From positions 9,238,001 through 9,302,000 of the forward strand of contig OX291551.1 of assembly GCA_946406115.1 (NCBI GenBank): a stretch of DNA of 64,000 bases. The letters are read 5' to 3'. A model generated the notes under the pieces. The model searched no databases, was not told the origin of the DNA, and worked only from the letters and a program-made list of their open reading frames with translations. Numbering within the stretch: the stretch's first letter is position 1; each line of letters opens with the position of its first letter. Position numbers and translations under genes: made by a program. The DNA is from Apoda limacodes (lineage: Eukaryota; Arthropoda; Insecta; Lepidoptera; Limacodidae). This document shows positions 31,831 to 42,978 of this stretch, piece after piece.

Positions 31831-33114
31831 ATTATGTTCTAAAAGAATTAATTATTTATATAAAGACCATTATTAATTAGGACGTAGGATCGGATGTATA
31901 TTTTTTTTTACTTGATATCACTAAGGTGTAAAATCAAACTTATTATTTTAGTAAAAAAACAACGAGGTACCTACAATAATACATTGCTTCAGCCAATCCG
32001 TTATATCGAAGACTTGGTTTGAGAGCCGTTTCTAATCTCTGTTATTGTCCACTTGTCAACAAATTTTTGTGTTTCTTCCCCTTCGTAACAGTATTTACCG
32101 TGACATACATAAGTTACAGAATATTAAAATGATAAATAAAAGTATAATAATGTCGATGAAATAAAATTAGGAGAAATAGAATACTAGATATTAATTGTAA
32201 TGAATGAAATAATAAATGAAAACAATTAAAATAATAAAAACGTGACTACACAGAAAAGTTCAATGAACATACACATAGATGTACATAACTAATTGACAGA
32301 TATATATATGTAAAGAACTAAATAAAGTTTATGATACATGGCCATACTGGATGACTACAGTTACTACGAAATTATCCGACTGACCAAATATGAAAACCAT
32401 CATGACATAAGCACAATCATATAATACTATACTACATTAGTGAAGTTTCTAAATGACGAAGTCTGTGACAGCTTGTCGGAGCCCTATCCTATATCTCTTA
32501 TATATGAGTCTCAATACTTACTACTCTTACTAACATACCAACCACAGATCCTGCTATGGCGTAAAAATATAAAATTATATTTTACTCAAAGTTGTCTGGT
32601 AGTGATAGCAGTGTGTCACAAAAAAAATATAATAGATACGGATGAACATCAATGTCACATTTATATTTGTGACGCGTGTATTGTTCAGATATATGAGTAT
32701 CCAAGACGACCAGAAAATGCAATTATAATGACCATAAATATTTTTGCACTTAATTTATCATAGTAGTAAGTTATGTCGGACTCATCATCCATTATAGACT
32801 AAATAGGAAATAAAAATTTGTCTGAGAACTCCGATATTTTTGTAAGTATAACCATAAACAGATAAAAGCTTTATTTTTGTCAAAAGCCCACGCGGACGAG
32901 TTCGCGGTAATAACCTAGTCAATTATAAATATTTCTTTAGTATTGAAACTTTTCAACTTTTTCATACAAATCTAAAATAAAAGTATTTATATGTTTCCCC
33001 ATTGAAGGTTCACAATTTATCATACAATCTCCAAAGTTCTAGTAAGTTGTTGTGAATCTATTGCAGATACATATTAGAACGAAAGCATTATAAATCTTTT
33101 AAGATACACGATTG
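31831..33114. other. No feature recognised
   Basis: A 107-codon frame at 32440-32763 shows no motif I can name and has the Ile/Leu/Tyr bias of AT-rich chance frames. Confidence 0.4.
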
Positions 33115-33900
33115 AAACGTTTGTGTATTCTAGGGACAACCTTGTTCGTCAGACCAAAGCGCCCCCCCTTACCTGTACTGCATACAAGTTTGTTCGTATC
33201 ATGTAAACTACGTGACTTTGTTTCCTTTTCTTCATGTAACTAAATTTCAACTAAAGCGGTACTCCGTTATTTGTTTCTAGTTGACATACGAACCCTTTAA
33301 ATTGAATTTTCCTTGATTTTGATTTTCCTACGAGATGACAATACGAAAAGAGAAGGTTATAAACTAGTGTTTCATATTGTAGAACTATGAAAAAATTATG
33401 GTATGTACGGTTGACGGCTAAAGTATATATAGACTTCAGAAAAAAATAGCGTGCCTATGACAATGTATGTGACTCGTTACATTATTTTAAGCAATTTATC
33501 GTTTTAATATAAAATTTAGGTTAATATAAGTGTAAATAAAAAAAGCTCTTATGAAATAAATAGATTGTGGGGATAACATAAATATATGATATTAATATCA
33601 TTGAACTTACAACGACACTAGCGAACCAAAAACCTAAGATCAGAAGGTCAGAAAAGGTTGTTGTGCTGAAATAACAAAATATTTTTAACAAAGTAATTTG
33701 TACTTTTAAATAGTTTATTACTAGCGTCTTTTAAATGTCCGTTGAATATTTGCGAGTATTTTCCTTTTATTATCTGTTTACAACCAGCATTTTATTATAA
33801 GGGTTAGGATGCACATAAAGTTGTAAAGAGAGGAGGCGGGGCTAAGAGGGAGTAGGACCGGACGGTCGTTAACATGTTTTAACGACTATCAAACGATACT
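33115..33900 (+). repeat. Repeat pair I, left locus (two blocks)
   Basis: Block 1 (33120-33190): GTATTCTAGGGACA, TTGTTCGTCAGACCAAAGCG, TTACCTGTACTGCATACA. Block 2 (33760-33870): TTTACAACCAGCATTTTATT, GAGAGGAGGCGGGGCTAAG. Both blocks recur in the same order and orientation at 54255-54335 and 55330-55430, with unlike DNA between. They may be the two ends of a non-autonomous element. Confidence 0.55.
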
Positions 33901-34131
33901 TTGGGAAAATGGCATCCGAAAGTATTCTAAATTAAAAAGAAGTTATTTGACTTATTTTCTGGGTTCCGTACCCAGAGGGTGACAACGGAGCCCTATTACT
34001 AAGCCTACGCTGTCTGTCTCTATCATAAAAGGCTCTATCTTATAGATCGAAATAGGTAGAAGCCTGATTTTTTGTCAAAATATATAATGGGGGATTATCT
34101 AAAAAAGAGTACAAAGTTAAAATTAAAGGGG

Positions 34132-34830
34132 GTCCTCATACAAGAAACACATTTTTGTTGTATTTGCTCTATCATAAAAACAGTAATACATACAAACTTC
34201 AATCTTGCAGTAAAAAATAGTGTGTACTCTAAAGTATAACAACAAATAATAAAGATTGGCCAAGTGTGAGACGGACCGAAGCCATTACCATTTTAAATTA
34301 CAGGTACAACGCTATTTAGCAATAGTATTAAGAAAAATAGTTACACATTTGTTTGGGGAGTCCTCATACAAGAAACACATTTTCGCTGTTTTTGTTCTAT
34401 CGTAAAAACAGTTATACATACAAACTTCAAACTTGCAGTGAAAAATAGTGTGAACTACAAAGTATAACAACAAATAATAAAAATCGGCCAAGTGTGAGAC
34501 GGACCAAAGCCATAACCATTTTAAATACCGGTAGGACACTATCTACAACGGGACAACGCTAGTAATATTATTTAGAGAAACAGTGACATATTTGTTAGGG
34601 GAGTCCTCATACAAGAAACACATGTTTGTTGTTTTTGTTCTATTGTAAAAACAGTAATACATACAAACTTCAAATTTGCAAAGAAAAATAGTGTGAAATC
34701 TAAAGTATAACAACAAATAATTATAACCAGCCAAGTGTGAAACGGGCCCAAGCCATTACGATTTTAAATTACCGGTACAGCGCCATCTAGCTTATTAGTA
34801 AGAGAAACAATAACACATTTGTTTGTTGGA
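34132..34830 (+). repeat. Three tandem units (228 and 243 bp) inside the element
   Basis: Each unit begins GTCCTCATACAAGAAACACA and contains AAAACAGTAATACATACAAA (with variants), AAGTATAACAACAAATAAT and GGCCAAGTGTGAGACGGACC (with variants). The unit starts are 228 and 243 bp apart. The open frames at 34312 and 34543 on the minus strand are two readings of the same unit, not genes. Confidence 0.9.
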
Positions 34831-34840
34831 AACGATATTC

Positions 34841-34899
34841 AAAGTTAAGCAATGTCGGGCTTGGTCAGTACTTTGAATCTTAGCAGCACACTTTTTTTT
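34841..34899 (+). other. 5S rRNA-like segment lacking box C
   Basis: AAAGTTAAGCAATGTCGGGC followed by TTGGTCAGTACTTTGAAT matches the box A and intermediate-element part of insect 5S rRNA (canonical text around AAGTTAAGCAACGTCGGGC). The GGATGGGTGAC box C is deleted relative to 36891-36944. Eight Ts follow at 34892-34899. Confidence 0.75.
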
Positions 34900-35022
34900 G
34901 TTCGTGTTTGTAAATATGTAAATGGTGATAGGTACGTACCCTCGGTGCGCGAGTCCAACTCGCACTTGGATGGTTTTCTAATTGTATTATGACTGATGCG
35001 TACATCCATAAAAAAGTTGGTC

Positions 35023-35275
35023 GTGGCCGAGGGGTTACGATTTACCTTGTGTCTTGAGTGGCGGCGGTTTAAGCCCGGCGTGTACCAATAAGTCTTTTTC
35101 TTAATTACTCAACGGCATTGATCATTCACACAACTGGCTATACGGTGAAGGAAAACATTGTGAAGAAACCTGCATACGTCAATGAAAGACATATGTGAAG
35201 TCCGTAATGGGCCCGCGTGTAGACTATGACCCAAATCACTGTAGGCCCAGCCCCAACAGTGGGGTCGTATAAAGC
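35023..35275 (+). mobile_element. tRNA-derived SINE (Leu/Ser-type head)
   Basis: GTGGCCGAGGGGTTACGATT is a tRNA-like A-box region of the GTGGCCGAGNGGTTA type. CGGCGGTTTAAGCCCGGCG is a decayed B-box. The body (ATTACTCAACGGCATTGATC, ACACAACTGGCTATACGGTG, GAAACCTGCATACG) is familiar lepidopteran SINE text. The frames at 35109-35351 on the minus strand lie within it and are not genes. Confidence 0.75.
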
Positions 35276-36798
35276 TAATAAGGATGTATATCCATAAAGT
35301 CCACTGTAGAAGTACCTTACACGAGTAGGTATTAGCAATATCAATGATCATTGATCACACTAAAATCATAGTTTGTTTTTTCCTAAAAAGTACTTAAATA
35401 AAAAAAAATGGCGACAGTGAATTTGATAAATTTTGTCACAAAAGATTTTTAGTGACACACTAAATGATGCACAATGATGATATACTCCGTGAATACAGCA
35501 TACCCACAACCCTTGCGTATTACCTTAGAATACGCGCCCTCCCTATCGCTAGAAGGAATACTATTTGTGAGGGAGAGTCCTGTAATTCATTTCCTATGGC
35601 TTAACTTAATTTAGATATGGATATACGTACCTATAATAACTATCGCTTCGATATGTAAATGTGTAAATTGATTGTTTTTTACTCTAGAAGAAAACTATTT
35701 CAGCAGTAAGTAGGTTTCGATATAGTTTATGCCCTGCGTTTTATACATATATATATATAAACACACACATTATACACATTTATTTATTTTTTAATTAAAA
35801 ATTTTACATTAAAATTTCTTAGATACCTAATCTAAAAAGTGTGTAAGTAGAAGTAGTACCTACCTAATATAATGTTATCATTACAAGCCATATTTATACA
35901 AATCAATACATTTTGTTTTTTTTGAATTTTGAGCTAAGCTACAGTTTATATTTATGATAACTCATATTATTAAAAAAAAAATCAAAAGTTGAAAAATTTC
36001 ATCATATTTGCCCATCCCTTATATTGAGACATTTAAAAAAATATCAATTAGTGCCTAAGATGGCGCTTTTTTAAAGTATTGTGGAAGGTGATTGTAAACG
36101 TTGGCTCGATCATATCGATATCTTATGTAATTCACTAAACAATAATTGAGTAGAGCAGCATTTAGGCAAGAGATGATTACGATCGCTCTGTCAAGAGCAT
36201 CACGTCAAGATCATATCTGGTTTTAACACATACATACCTATATATATATATATATATATATGTAAGATTTGCTAAAAGCATATTCGGTATTTTGTCCAAA
36301 GTTTCTGTAAACTTTAGATGTAAACTAATAATAAATAAATTTAAAAAAAGTATTAGTTACGTTTTCTACTCAAACATTCACTAAAAACAATTTTCAAGAT
36401 TTCAAACTGAGCATTGTTCATACTAAAAAAAGGCTAAAAATAAATTTGTAATTAACGTTTACTGCTCTTAAAGAACTTATTAGACGCATATTTAACGGAA
36501 AATTAATTTCCACTGAAAAGTGTTCAGTTGCTGTTTTTGACGCACCTTAAGCTGATATTAATTAGAGAAATTTCTTTTATAATCAAGACAAGTTGAAAAT
36601 GAATAAAAGGCGCAAATTCGGGGTCCATGAGCGTGAAATTGGATTACAAATTCTAATAAGATTCATCCACGCGTATCAACTGATTGGCTCCTTATCGAAT
36701 AAAGACGTTTTGAAATGTATTTTGTTTATTGAATCAAGTCTGCTTTGTTTGATGTTGCGTTTTGAAAATTATGCGCTATTAAACTTTTCTTTCCAAAA
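35276..36798. other. AT-rich stretch with a TA microsatellite
   Basis: Holds a TA run at 36239-36261 and shorter CA/TA runs near 35745-35770. Otherwise no supportable feature. Confidence 0.5.
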
Positions 36799-37234
36799 CC
36801 CGCCAAGTGCGAGTTGGACTCGCGCACTGAGGGTTCCGTACCTACCACCATTTACGTAATTTACAAACACAAACGAAAAAAAATAGTGTGCCGCTAAGCA
36901 GTCACCCATCCAAGCACTGACCAAGCCCGACGTTGCTTAACTTTGAATATCGTTTCCAACAAACAAATGTGTTACTGTTTCTCTAAATGATAAGCTAGAT
37001 GGCGCTGTACCGGTAATTTAAAATAGTATTTGCTTGGGTCCGTCTTAATTTTTTTTTAAACTTTTTATTATTTCTTAGATAATCCCCCATTATAACACAT
37101 ATTCTGTGAAAAAATCAGGTTTCTACCTATTTCGGTCTAAAAGATAGAGCCTTTTAAAGGTCGGACAGACAAACAGACAGACAGCGTGGGCTTAGTCATA
37201 GGGCTCCGTTGGGACTCTATGGGTACTGAACCCT
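36799..37234 (-). mobile_element. GGGTTCCGT element with 5S-derived segment, single unit
   Basis: On the minus strand it starts GGGTTCAGTACCCATAGAG, then CTATGACTAAGCCCACGCTG and a CTGTCTGT run. After one partial internal unit and the 5S-like segment, it ends CCAACTCGCACTTGGCGG. About 436 bp. It is the short form of 33961-34976. Facing orientation and 1.8-kb spacing make the two loci potential partners for inversion. Confidence 0.85.
36876..36944 (-). other. 5S rRNA-like internal promoter with T-run
   Basis: The minus strand from 36944 reads AAAGTTAAGCAACGTCGGGC, TTGGTCAGTGCTTGGATGGG, TGACTGCTTAGCGG, then shortly TTTTTTTT (36883-36876). This covers the 5S rRNA internal control region: box A, intermediate element and box C, in the right order and at natural spacing. 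A pol III-type terminator lies about 8-15 nt further on. The 5' half and the extreme 3' end of 5S are absent, so it is not a 5S gene. Confidence 0.8.
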
Positions 37235-37562
37235 AAAAAGGAGATCTGATTAACCACTGTTGTTGCTATATTTTAAAGTAATGGTTAATGTTCAAAGATT
37301 TATTTAAAGTAGGTGGCTACGGAATTTTTTTGCTTGCCATTCTTGATGGGAATTGGCCAAAGTGTAATAAGATTTAAAAAAAAAAAATATATGGGATGTT
37401 TACTTTTCCTTACCTACAGACTTTATTTCTGTTTTGACTGTAAGTAGTAAATGATACTTATATAATACTGTAAAGGCTCTGGGAGCCCTTGTAGCCGTCC
37501 GTTTTTTTACCCGACGCTGGACCAATAAATTAACAGACCGCACGTGTTTTGTATAGGTTACA

Positions 37563-37668
37563 GTGCAACAAACTTTTCTAACCCTCTAACCTTGGGTTGT
37601 TCACACCATTTCCATATGGCGTCCTTAGTTTTGATTTTTGACCACCAGGTTAGGAAAGTTTGTTACAC
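37563..37668. mobile_element. Small MITE, 20-bp inverted ends
   Basis: Left end GTGCAACAAACTTTTCTAAC (37563-37582); right end GTTAGGAAAGTTTGTTACAC (37649-37668). They are complementary with two mismatches. The middle has GTTCACACCATTTCCATATG and TAGTTTTGATTTTT, shared with 52413-52455. No coding capacity. Confidence 0.7.
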
Positions 37669-37787
37669 TTTACAATGAGTACACTATACCGGTACACGTG
37701 CCGGATGACGGTCGGCAGAATTTTTGAATTGGATATTTTCTACCCGTCTGTGTTAAAACGGGTCTACAAGGGTTCTAAAGCCTTGTC

Positions 37788-39640
37788 ATGCTCGACAAAG
37801 CACTTTTAAAGAATGTAAGGCTAAGCTTACGCTCTATAGAGGTGCTTGACGAACTTGACTCGGACCACTATCCTGTCCTCCTTCCATTAGGTTCCCCATC
37901 GGACACTCCTACCGGCACTAGAACCGTGACGGACTGGGATAAATTCGGGCAATTACTCGAAAACCCCAGGTCACCACGTCTAGATCACGTTCCCAGTAAT
38001 ATCTCTTCCGTGAACGATTTAAACGTAGCTATCGACTCGCTCACCAGCCACCTGACCGCCACCATTGACGAGTGCTCAAGACAAGTGCTCTCCTTCTCAT
38101 CTAGCTTAGTGGCGCCAAGCCAGAGCTTTATAATCAGACACGTTTAACTCCCTCCCTCCGTTAGCTCGTCCCAACAACGTTCTCGCGTTCGATGACGACG
38201 AAAAAGCAGATTGCCTAGCGTCTAGCCTCTAAGACCAGCCTTAAGCACACAGCCGTTCGATCCTGACCACGTGCGCGAGGTAGACGGCGAAGTGGAGCGC
38301 AGAACTTCTCTCTCTGCCCCCAGTCACTGTCGACGAAGTCAAACAGGTCATCAAGACCTACGCCCCCGGCGCAGACGGTATCTCTAATGATATCCTAAAG
38401 CGCCTCACTCTTCCCCTTATCTGCCTTGTAGTAGCGATCTTCAACGCTGCTATCGAAAATTGCACCTTTCCTTCTCAATGGAAAGATGCAATTATTATAG
38501 GCATCCATAAGCCAGGGAAAGCTCGAACCGAGCCATTCTCCTACCGCCCTGTAAGTTTACTAAAGGCTCTTGGTAAACTTTATGAACGCCTCCTCCTCGC
38601 TCGCCTTCGGAACGCTATAGTCTCCAGAGGCATCTTAATCGACGAGCAGTTTGGCTTTTGCGCCAAACACTCGTGCGTCCACCAAATCCTCCATTTCACG
38701 GAACATTTTCTCAGTGGCTTCCAACCAGTATTAGGTAAGCCTCGTCACATGGGTGCTGTCTTCTTCGATGTAGCGAAAGCCTTCGACAAAGTCTGGCACA
38801 ACGGTTTAATGTATAAAATGTACAATTATCAGTCACCAGACCGCCTCGTGTTCATCATACGAGACTATTTGTCGAACCGCAGCTTTCGCTATAGAGTCAA
38901 AGGCACTCCCTCTTCCCCCGTCCCATTGAAGCAGGAGTCCCACAAGGGTCCGTGCTCGCCCCTATCTTGTACCTTCTGTACACAAACGACATCCCTATAA
39001 CGATAGGTACCCAATGAGCCCTCTTTGCGGATGATACCGCTATTTACACCGCTGATAGGTAAGTGAGTCGAATCACTAAGAGACTCCAATCCACAATCAC
39101 CGCCCTAGGCGAATGGTTTCGGAAATGGAAAATCGAAGTTAATCCCGGCAACAGCTCTGCAGGCCGCCCTCTGCGACCATCTTTTCTCTCACTCTTCGGC
39201 CGTGCCATTTCTTGGCAAAACAAGGCCAAATATATCGGTGTGACCCTGGATAGGCGTTTGAACTTCCGCGATTACACCAAAATAGTTACAGACCGAGCCG
39301 CTTGTTTCCTCGGTCGTTTATGTACCATGATAGGCAAGTACAGTAAGATGTCGCTTAGAAATAAGCTGACTCTTTACGTCACCTGCATCCACCCCATACT
39401 AGCATATGCTAGCGTCGTTTATGCGTCGTCTATGCGTTATCTAAACGCAATCTCCATAAACTTCAGACCCTCCAAAACCGCTTCCTCAGAGCGGCCTCCA
39501 GAGCCTTCTGGTACGTCCGGAATACGGACCTACACAGGGACTTTGAGCTCCCCACGATTCCCCAATACTTCAAAGACCTGGCAGTCCGCTTTTTCGAGCG
39601 TATATAAAATGACCCAAATTGATTAATTGTGCAATCCAAA
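37788..39640 (+). pseudogene. Jockey-like LINE ORF2, frameshifted relic
   Basis: 5' truncated. It opens in the C-terminal part of the endonuclease domain: LLKNVRLSLRSIEV, then LDSDHYPVLLPLG with the SDHxPV signature (37857-37877). A reverse transcriptase follows: APGADGISNDILK, FSYRPVSLLKALGKLYERLL, EQFGFCAKHSC, motif A FFDVAKAFDKVW (38761-38796) and [14 protein letters not shown] frameshift near 38925-38945 precedes motif B ([10 protein letters not shown]) and motif C FADDT (39024-39038). A stop lies at 39015-39017 and another shift near 39440. The tail reads QNRFLRAASRAFWYVRN. The protein would have nicked DNA and reverse-transcribed the LINE RNA; it cannot now. Confidence 0.9.
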
Positions 39641-40041
39641 ACCTATCATCCCCCCAATCGACCTCGGCACGGCGAAAAACTATTGTTAGGCGGCTTTGGC
39701 ACGTACTAACGGCCCCAGACGACCATCTCGCTATCCGGATAGCGAGATTAGTCTCAACGATTTCCCCTAATAAACCTGGTTCGTCGGCGCACGCACGTGC
39801 CTACCTCATATACGAGGTATAAAAGAGCCCTCGGCCCCACTCAATCGCAATTGCAACCGCAACCGCGTAACGGTGAACTTCCCTCCTGGTGCTGACTCAC
39901 CTTCGGGTTCGAGGCTCACGCTGGTCGAAGGGTCGACCAGCTTGAGCGTTGGGCGCTATATGTGCTGAAACTCCTTTAGAGTCTCTTCCCAAAAGCCCAG
40001 TGGAGCAGTAATGGCTGCATCAGCCAACTGAAAAAAAAAGA
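39641..40041 (+). mobile_element. LINE 3' untranslated region and poly(A)
   Basis: Follows the jockey-like relic, is GC-richer than its surroundings, and ends CAGCCAACTG followed by a 9-A run (about 40032-40040). The sequence immediately after the tail (TATGACTCCTTAAAGGTTGG) matches part of the tRNA-ended repeat body, so the LINE probably landed in such a copy. Confidence 0.7.
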
Positions 40042-41011
40042 AATTATGACTCCTTAAAGGTTGGAGACTTAGAAGAATAAGACTTGTCTTAGTAGGTAGA
40101 TACGTAGATGATATATAACTTTTTCGTTTCTCACCAGGACAGACAATTTGATATGTTACTTCTAAACAAAAAGTTTGTATAAATGCACACACGGTAAAAA
40201 TGAACTCAATCTTGAATTTAACATAGAAATTAGTTGTTAAATATATTACAAGTTTAACTTTGTGTTGTGTTGAAGCGTGGACAAAGTTATGACGACGTTG
40301 TTTCACAACACACCGTTAGATTCCAACAGATCGAATTTGTCTGCAAAGTTTGAACGCTCCTGTGAAATACTTGAAATTCAAACGACACTATGTATGAGTT
40401 ATCAACAAAAAGGACTACAATCGTCAAAATTTTAAGAAAAGGTATATACGGTCACAACACTCACAACTAAAACATCACCATATAAAATTCTGTGTCAACT
40501 CGTTTTATTTCATCGAAAATAGGACAGGTTAATTAAACCAAAGGCTGTTCAATTGTGGATGACGTGATAATAGGTAATGAAAATACATCATATCATCACG
40601 ATACTTGCTTCGAAGGGGTAGTCAGAGATATTACTAACTTATGCCCGTAACATGTATGTTTCACCAATGGTACTCCGTCGCACAAACGTGATAGTTTGTG
40701 AACTATCGCCGTGCCGGGCACAAACCAGAGTCAAGAAAACTTTACAATTAACATATTTCAATCAATATCGTTTGCCCCTTTCCGCGAACCGAACCCGAGA
40801 CCTTTTATGCCAGCCATACGCTGAGATGGATCTTATAAGGATCTTACTTTCACAATGGGCGATATATTCGATTAGTTAAAACAATACAAATGACCAGAAA
40901 CTCGAGATGTTAACTAGAAACCGTTGAAGAATTCCACTTTACATCTCCAGGATGCATCATTAGACCCTTGTCACCAAATGTAATATATTATTATACTTAA
41001 AACAAACTAAA
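40042..41011. other. No feature recognised beyond a repeat scrap
   Basis: 40045-40090 resembles the tRNA-ended repeat body. The remainder is unassigned. Confidence 0.4.
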
Positions 41012-41328
41012 TGAGCCACTACTGCTGAACAATAGACTTCTCTACTGCGCGCCATTTTCGGATCCAGCGGTATCCACTCTAGGACACGTCTGCCCCATCG
41101 ACCTTCGGTCCTCCGACTGACATGACCAGCCTACTGCTACTTCAGATTGTTTGTTCTGCGAGCTATGGCAGTAAGTTTAGTTCTCTTCCGTATGTCCTCA
41201 TATCGGATTCGAGCCCTCATAGACACACCGAAAGACTCAACAACACTAAAACTTGTGGACTTGTAACAATAATAGGTAAACAAAGATCTGTAAAATTTCA
41301 TGGCCTTATTATGGCGGATTGAAAACAC
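41012..41328 (-). pseudogene. RTE-type LINE, reverse-transcriptase C-terminal relic
   Basis: The minus-strand frame 41328-41137 contains VESFGVSMRARIRYEDIRKR and TKLTAIARRTNNLK, the same RTE tail as at 14185. Below it, a shifted frame gives the CWAGHV-like and GRPKV-like region to about 41012. Degenerate, no catalytic domain. Confidence 0.7.
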
Positions 41329-41334
41329 TAACAG

Positions 41335-41470
41335 CAGTCGAGTGGCCCCTTATTGTAGAATGACGTCTGGCAATTCACTTTGGGCCAGCGGGGTGGACTA
41401 TGGCTCAAGCCTCCTTTTTTGCAGGATATGCCTAGTAATACGGACATAGAACGGCTGAGGCAACAAAAGG
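41335..41470 (+). repeat. Repeat family G
   Basis: GACGTCTGGCAATTCACTTT, GGGCCAGCGGGGTGGACTAT and GGCTCAAGCCTCC match the layout of 19085-19248. Adjacent to the RTE relic but on the opposite strand. Confidence 0.5.
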
Positions 41471-41839
41471 TAAAAGAAAACATTTATTAGGTGACGTGAT
41501 GTATGATGATTGTATAAATGGATGTGAGCCTTATCTGGAAGGAAACTCTGGGAAAAACATATATGAAGCCATGTGTTTGAAATAAATATTACAACGGCAA
41601 CTCTCCTCAGTTCTTATAACGAAGCTAACATTTCTTATTTACTATATTAATTGACTGGCTGATTCATCAACGCACAGTTCAAACTGCTGCACTGGATTAT
41701 AGGGAGTATAATGGTGTTTAAAAGTTTTTGTGGAAATCTGTAAATTTTGAAGCTAAGGGAAAATTGTAATACCAATTAAATTTCACCTTTTTTGGAAAAT
41801 CGTACCCTATTTGGCAAAATAGAAAATTTTTTTTTTTCT
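41471..41839. other. No feature recognised
   Basis: AT-rich; nothing supportable. Confidence 0.45.
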
Positions 41840-42130
41840 TAGTTTTGTTTTCCACCAATGTGTAAAACAAGCTTACTGCCCGCACAATGGTAAGAGGTCA
41901 CCGTTGCCAATGGTCGCTTGCAACACCAGGGGTATATCTCGCGCGTTACCGACCCTTCATAAATCTAATACCTTCTTTTTTGAAGAACCCCATACTGTAG
42001 TCCTTAGGGAAAACCTTAGCAGGGAGCTTATTCCACAACCCAAGCGTTAGCGGGAGGAAACGCGATGGTAGGAAATAGCCGTAGGCATCATTTCGAACAA
42101 TTCATCAGAACACATCTCATTGTACAAGCG
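41840..42130 (-). mobile_element. LINE ORF2 tail and 3' end
   Basis: On the minus strand it encodes RFLPLTLGLWNKLPAKVF and DYSMGFFKKEGIRFMKGR followed by a stop. It then runs into the LINE 3' region (ACGCGCGAGATATACCCC, GGTGACCTCTTACC). This is the counterpart of 8100-8400 and explains what the short 3' fragments elsewhere belong to. Confidence 0.75.
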
Positions 42131-42978
42131 GTAGAACACACAAAGGGAGGCAAAGTCTCTCCTTAGATTTAAAGACTCGATACGGCTTGCGAGTTTTGGA
42201 TCGTGAATAGTCTATTGACTATTCCACTAAGTTTAGAAGTATAAATTTAATAAGCGATTTGCGTTGTCAGTATTCTTATGTAAATAAAACTTACTAACTG
42301 TTATGAAATGAAGATAATTTTTACATGGCGCGACTACAAAAATACCAATGAATGTTGTGCAGTTGCGTACAAGATTTCATCTGCAACTGATAAAATAAAA
42401 CACATTAAGGAAAATAAGCATATTCATAAATAAAATGATTTTGGCAAATTGCTAGATTCTCGCCACTTATAAAAATGTCTGAACCCTAATGTATACAAAA
42501 GTCGGATCCTCTTTAAGTATTAATTTTTTCACAAAAAAAACAGCTCAATAGAACACTCGTGTGGAAAAGGGTAACTTTCAGAAGCCTTTTCTACATTTCA
42601 CAGACAAAAGGATGGATGAAGGAACTTTACATGCTGCTTTTAAATTTCGGAATATGTGCGTATTCTTAATTAAAATTTTGAACCATCTCATTCTCAGGTT
42701 TATTGTTATTTTAGAGGTTTACCATACCATAGAGAAACTACCAATATTTAATAAAGGCAAGTAAATAAATTATATTTTTTTAAATATTAGGCAAGACAAT
42801 TTAGCTACAAAGTTATTTTGACAGCATAATATGTTTTTGTCGGCCGTAAAAAACCTACCAGTGGTCAGCAACTAAATCCATGATTATCAGAAAATAACTA
42901 GATATTTGGTCAGCTTCATAATGTATATTTTTGCAAAATTTATAATCTTCATACAAAATTTATAATTGGTCAGCAGGA
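42131..42978. other. No feature recognised
   Basis: AT-rich; the short frame at 42561 is unsupported. Confidence 0.4.

Larger units (their letters stand above)
33961..34976 (+). mobile_element. GGGTTCCGT element with tandem units and 5S-derived segment
   Basis: Starts GGGTTCCGTACCCAGAGGG and ends GTCCAACTCGCACTTGG. It is the same element as 36799-37234 read the other way, but more than twice as long because its middle is present three times (units from 34132, 34360 and 34603). Between the last unit and the end lies a 5S rRNA-like stretch. No protein. Confidence 0.85.

Noticed and set aside
32440..32763. 107-codon plus-strand frame
   Set aside because: No recognisable domain, no start context and no splice or promoter signals; probably chance.
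34312..34734. Two similar minus-strand frames (75 and 63 codons) that look like paralogous small proteins
   Set aside because: They are readings of the tandem units within the 33961-34976 element, so the similarity comes from the DNA repeat.
35109..35351. Overlapping minus-strand frames of 80 and 68 codons
   Set aside because: They lie within the SINE at 35023-35275.
36239..36261. TA run as a regulatory element
   Set aside because: Plain microsatellite, similar to those at 43540 and 45741.
36891..36944. 5S rRNA gene
   Set aside because: Only the internal-promoter part is present and it lies inside a transposable element; the 5' half of 5S is missing.
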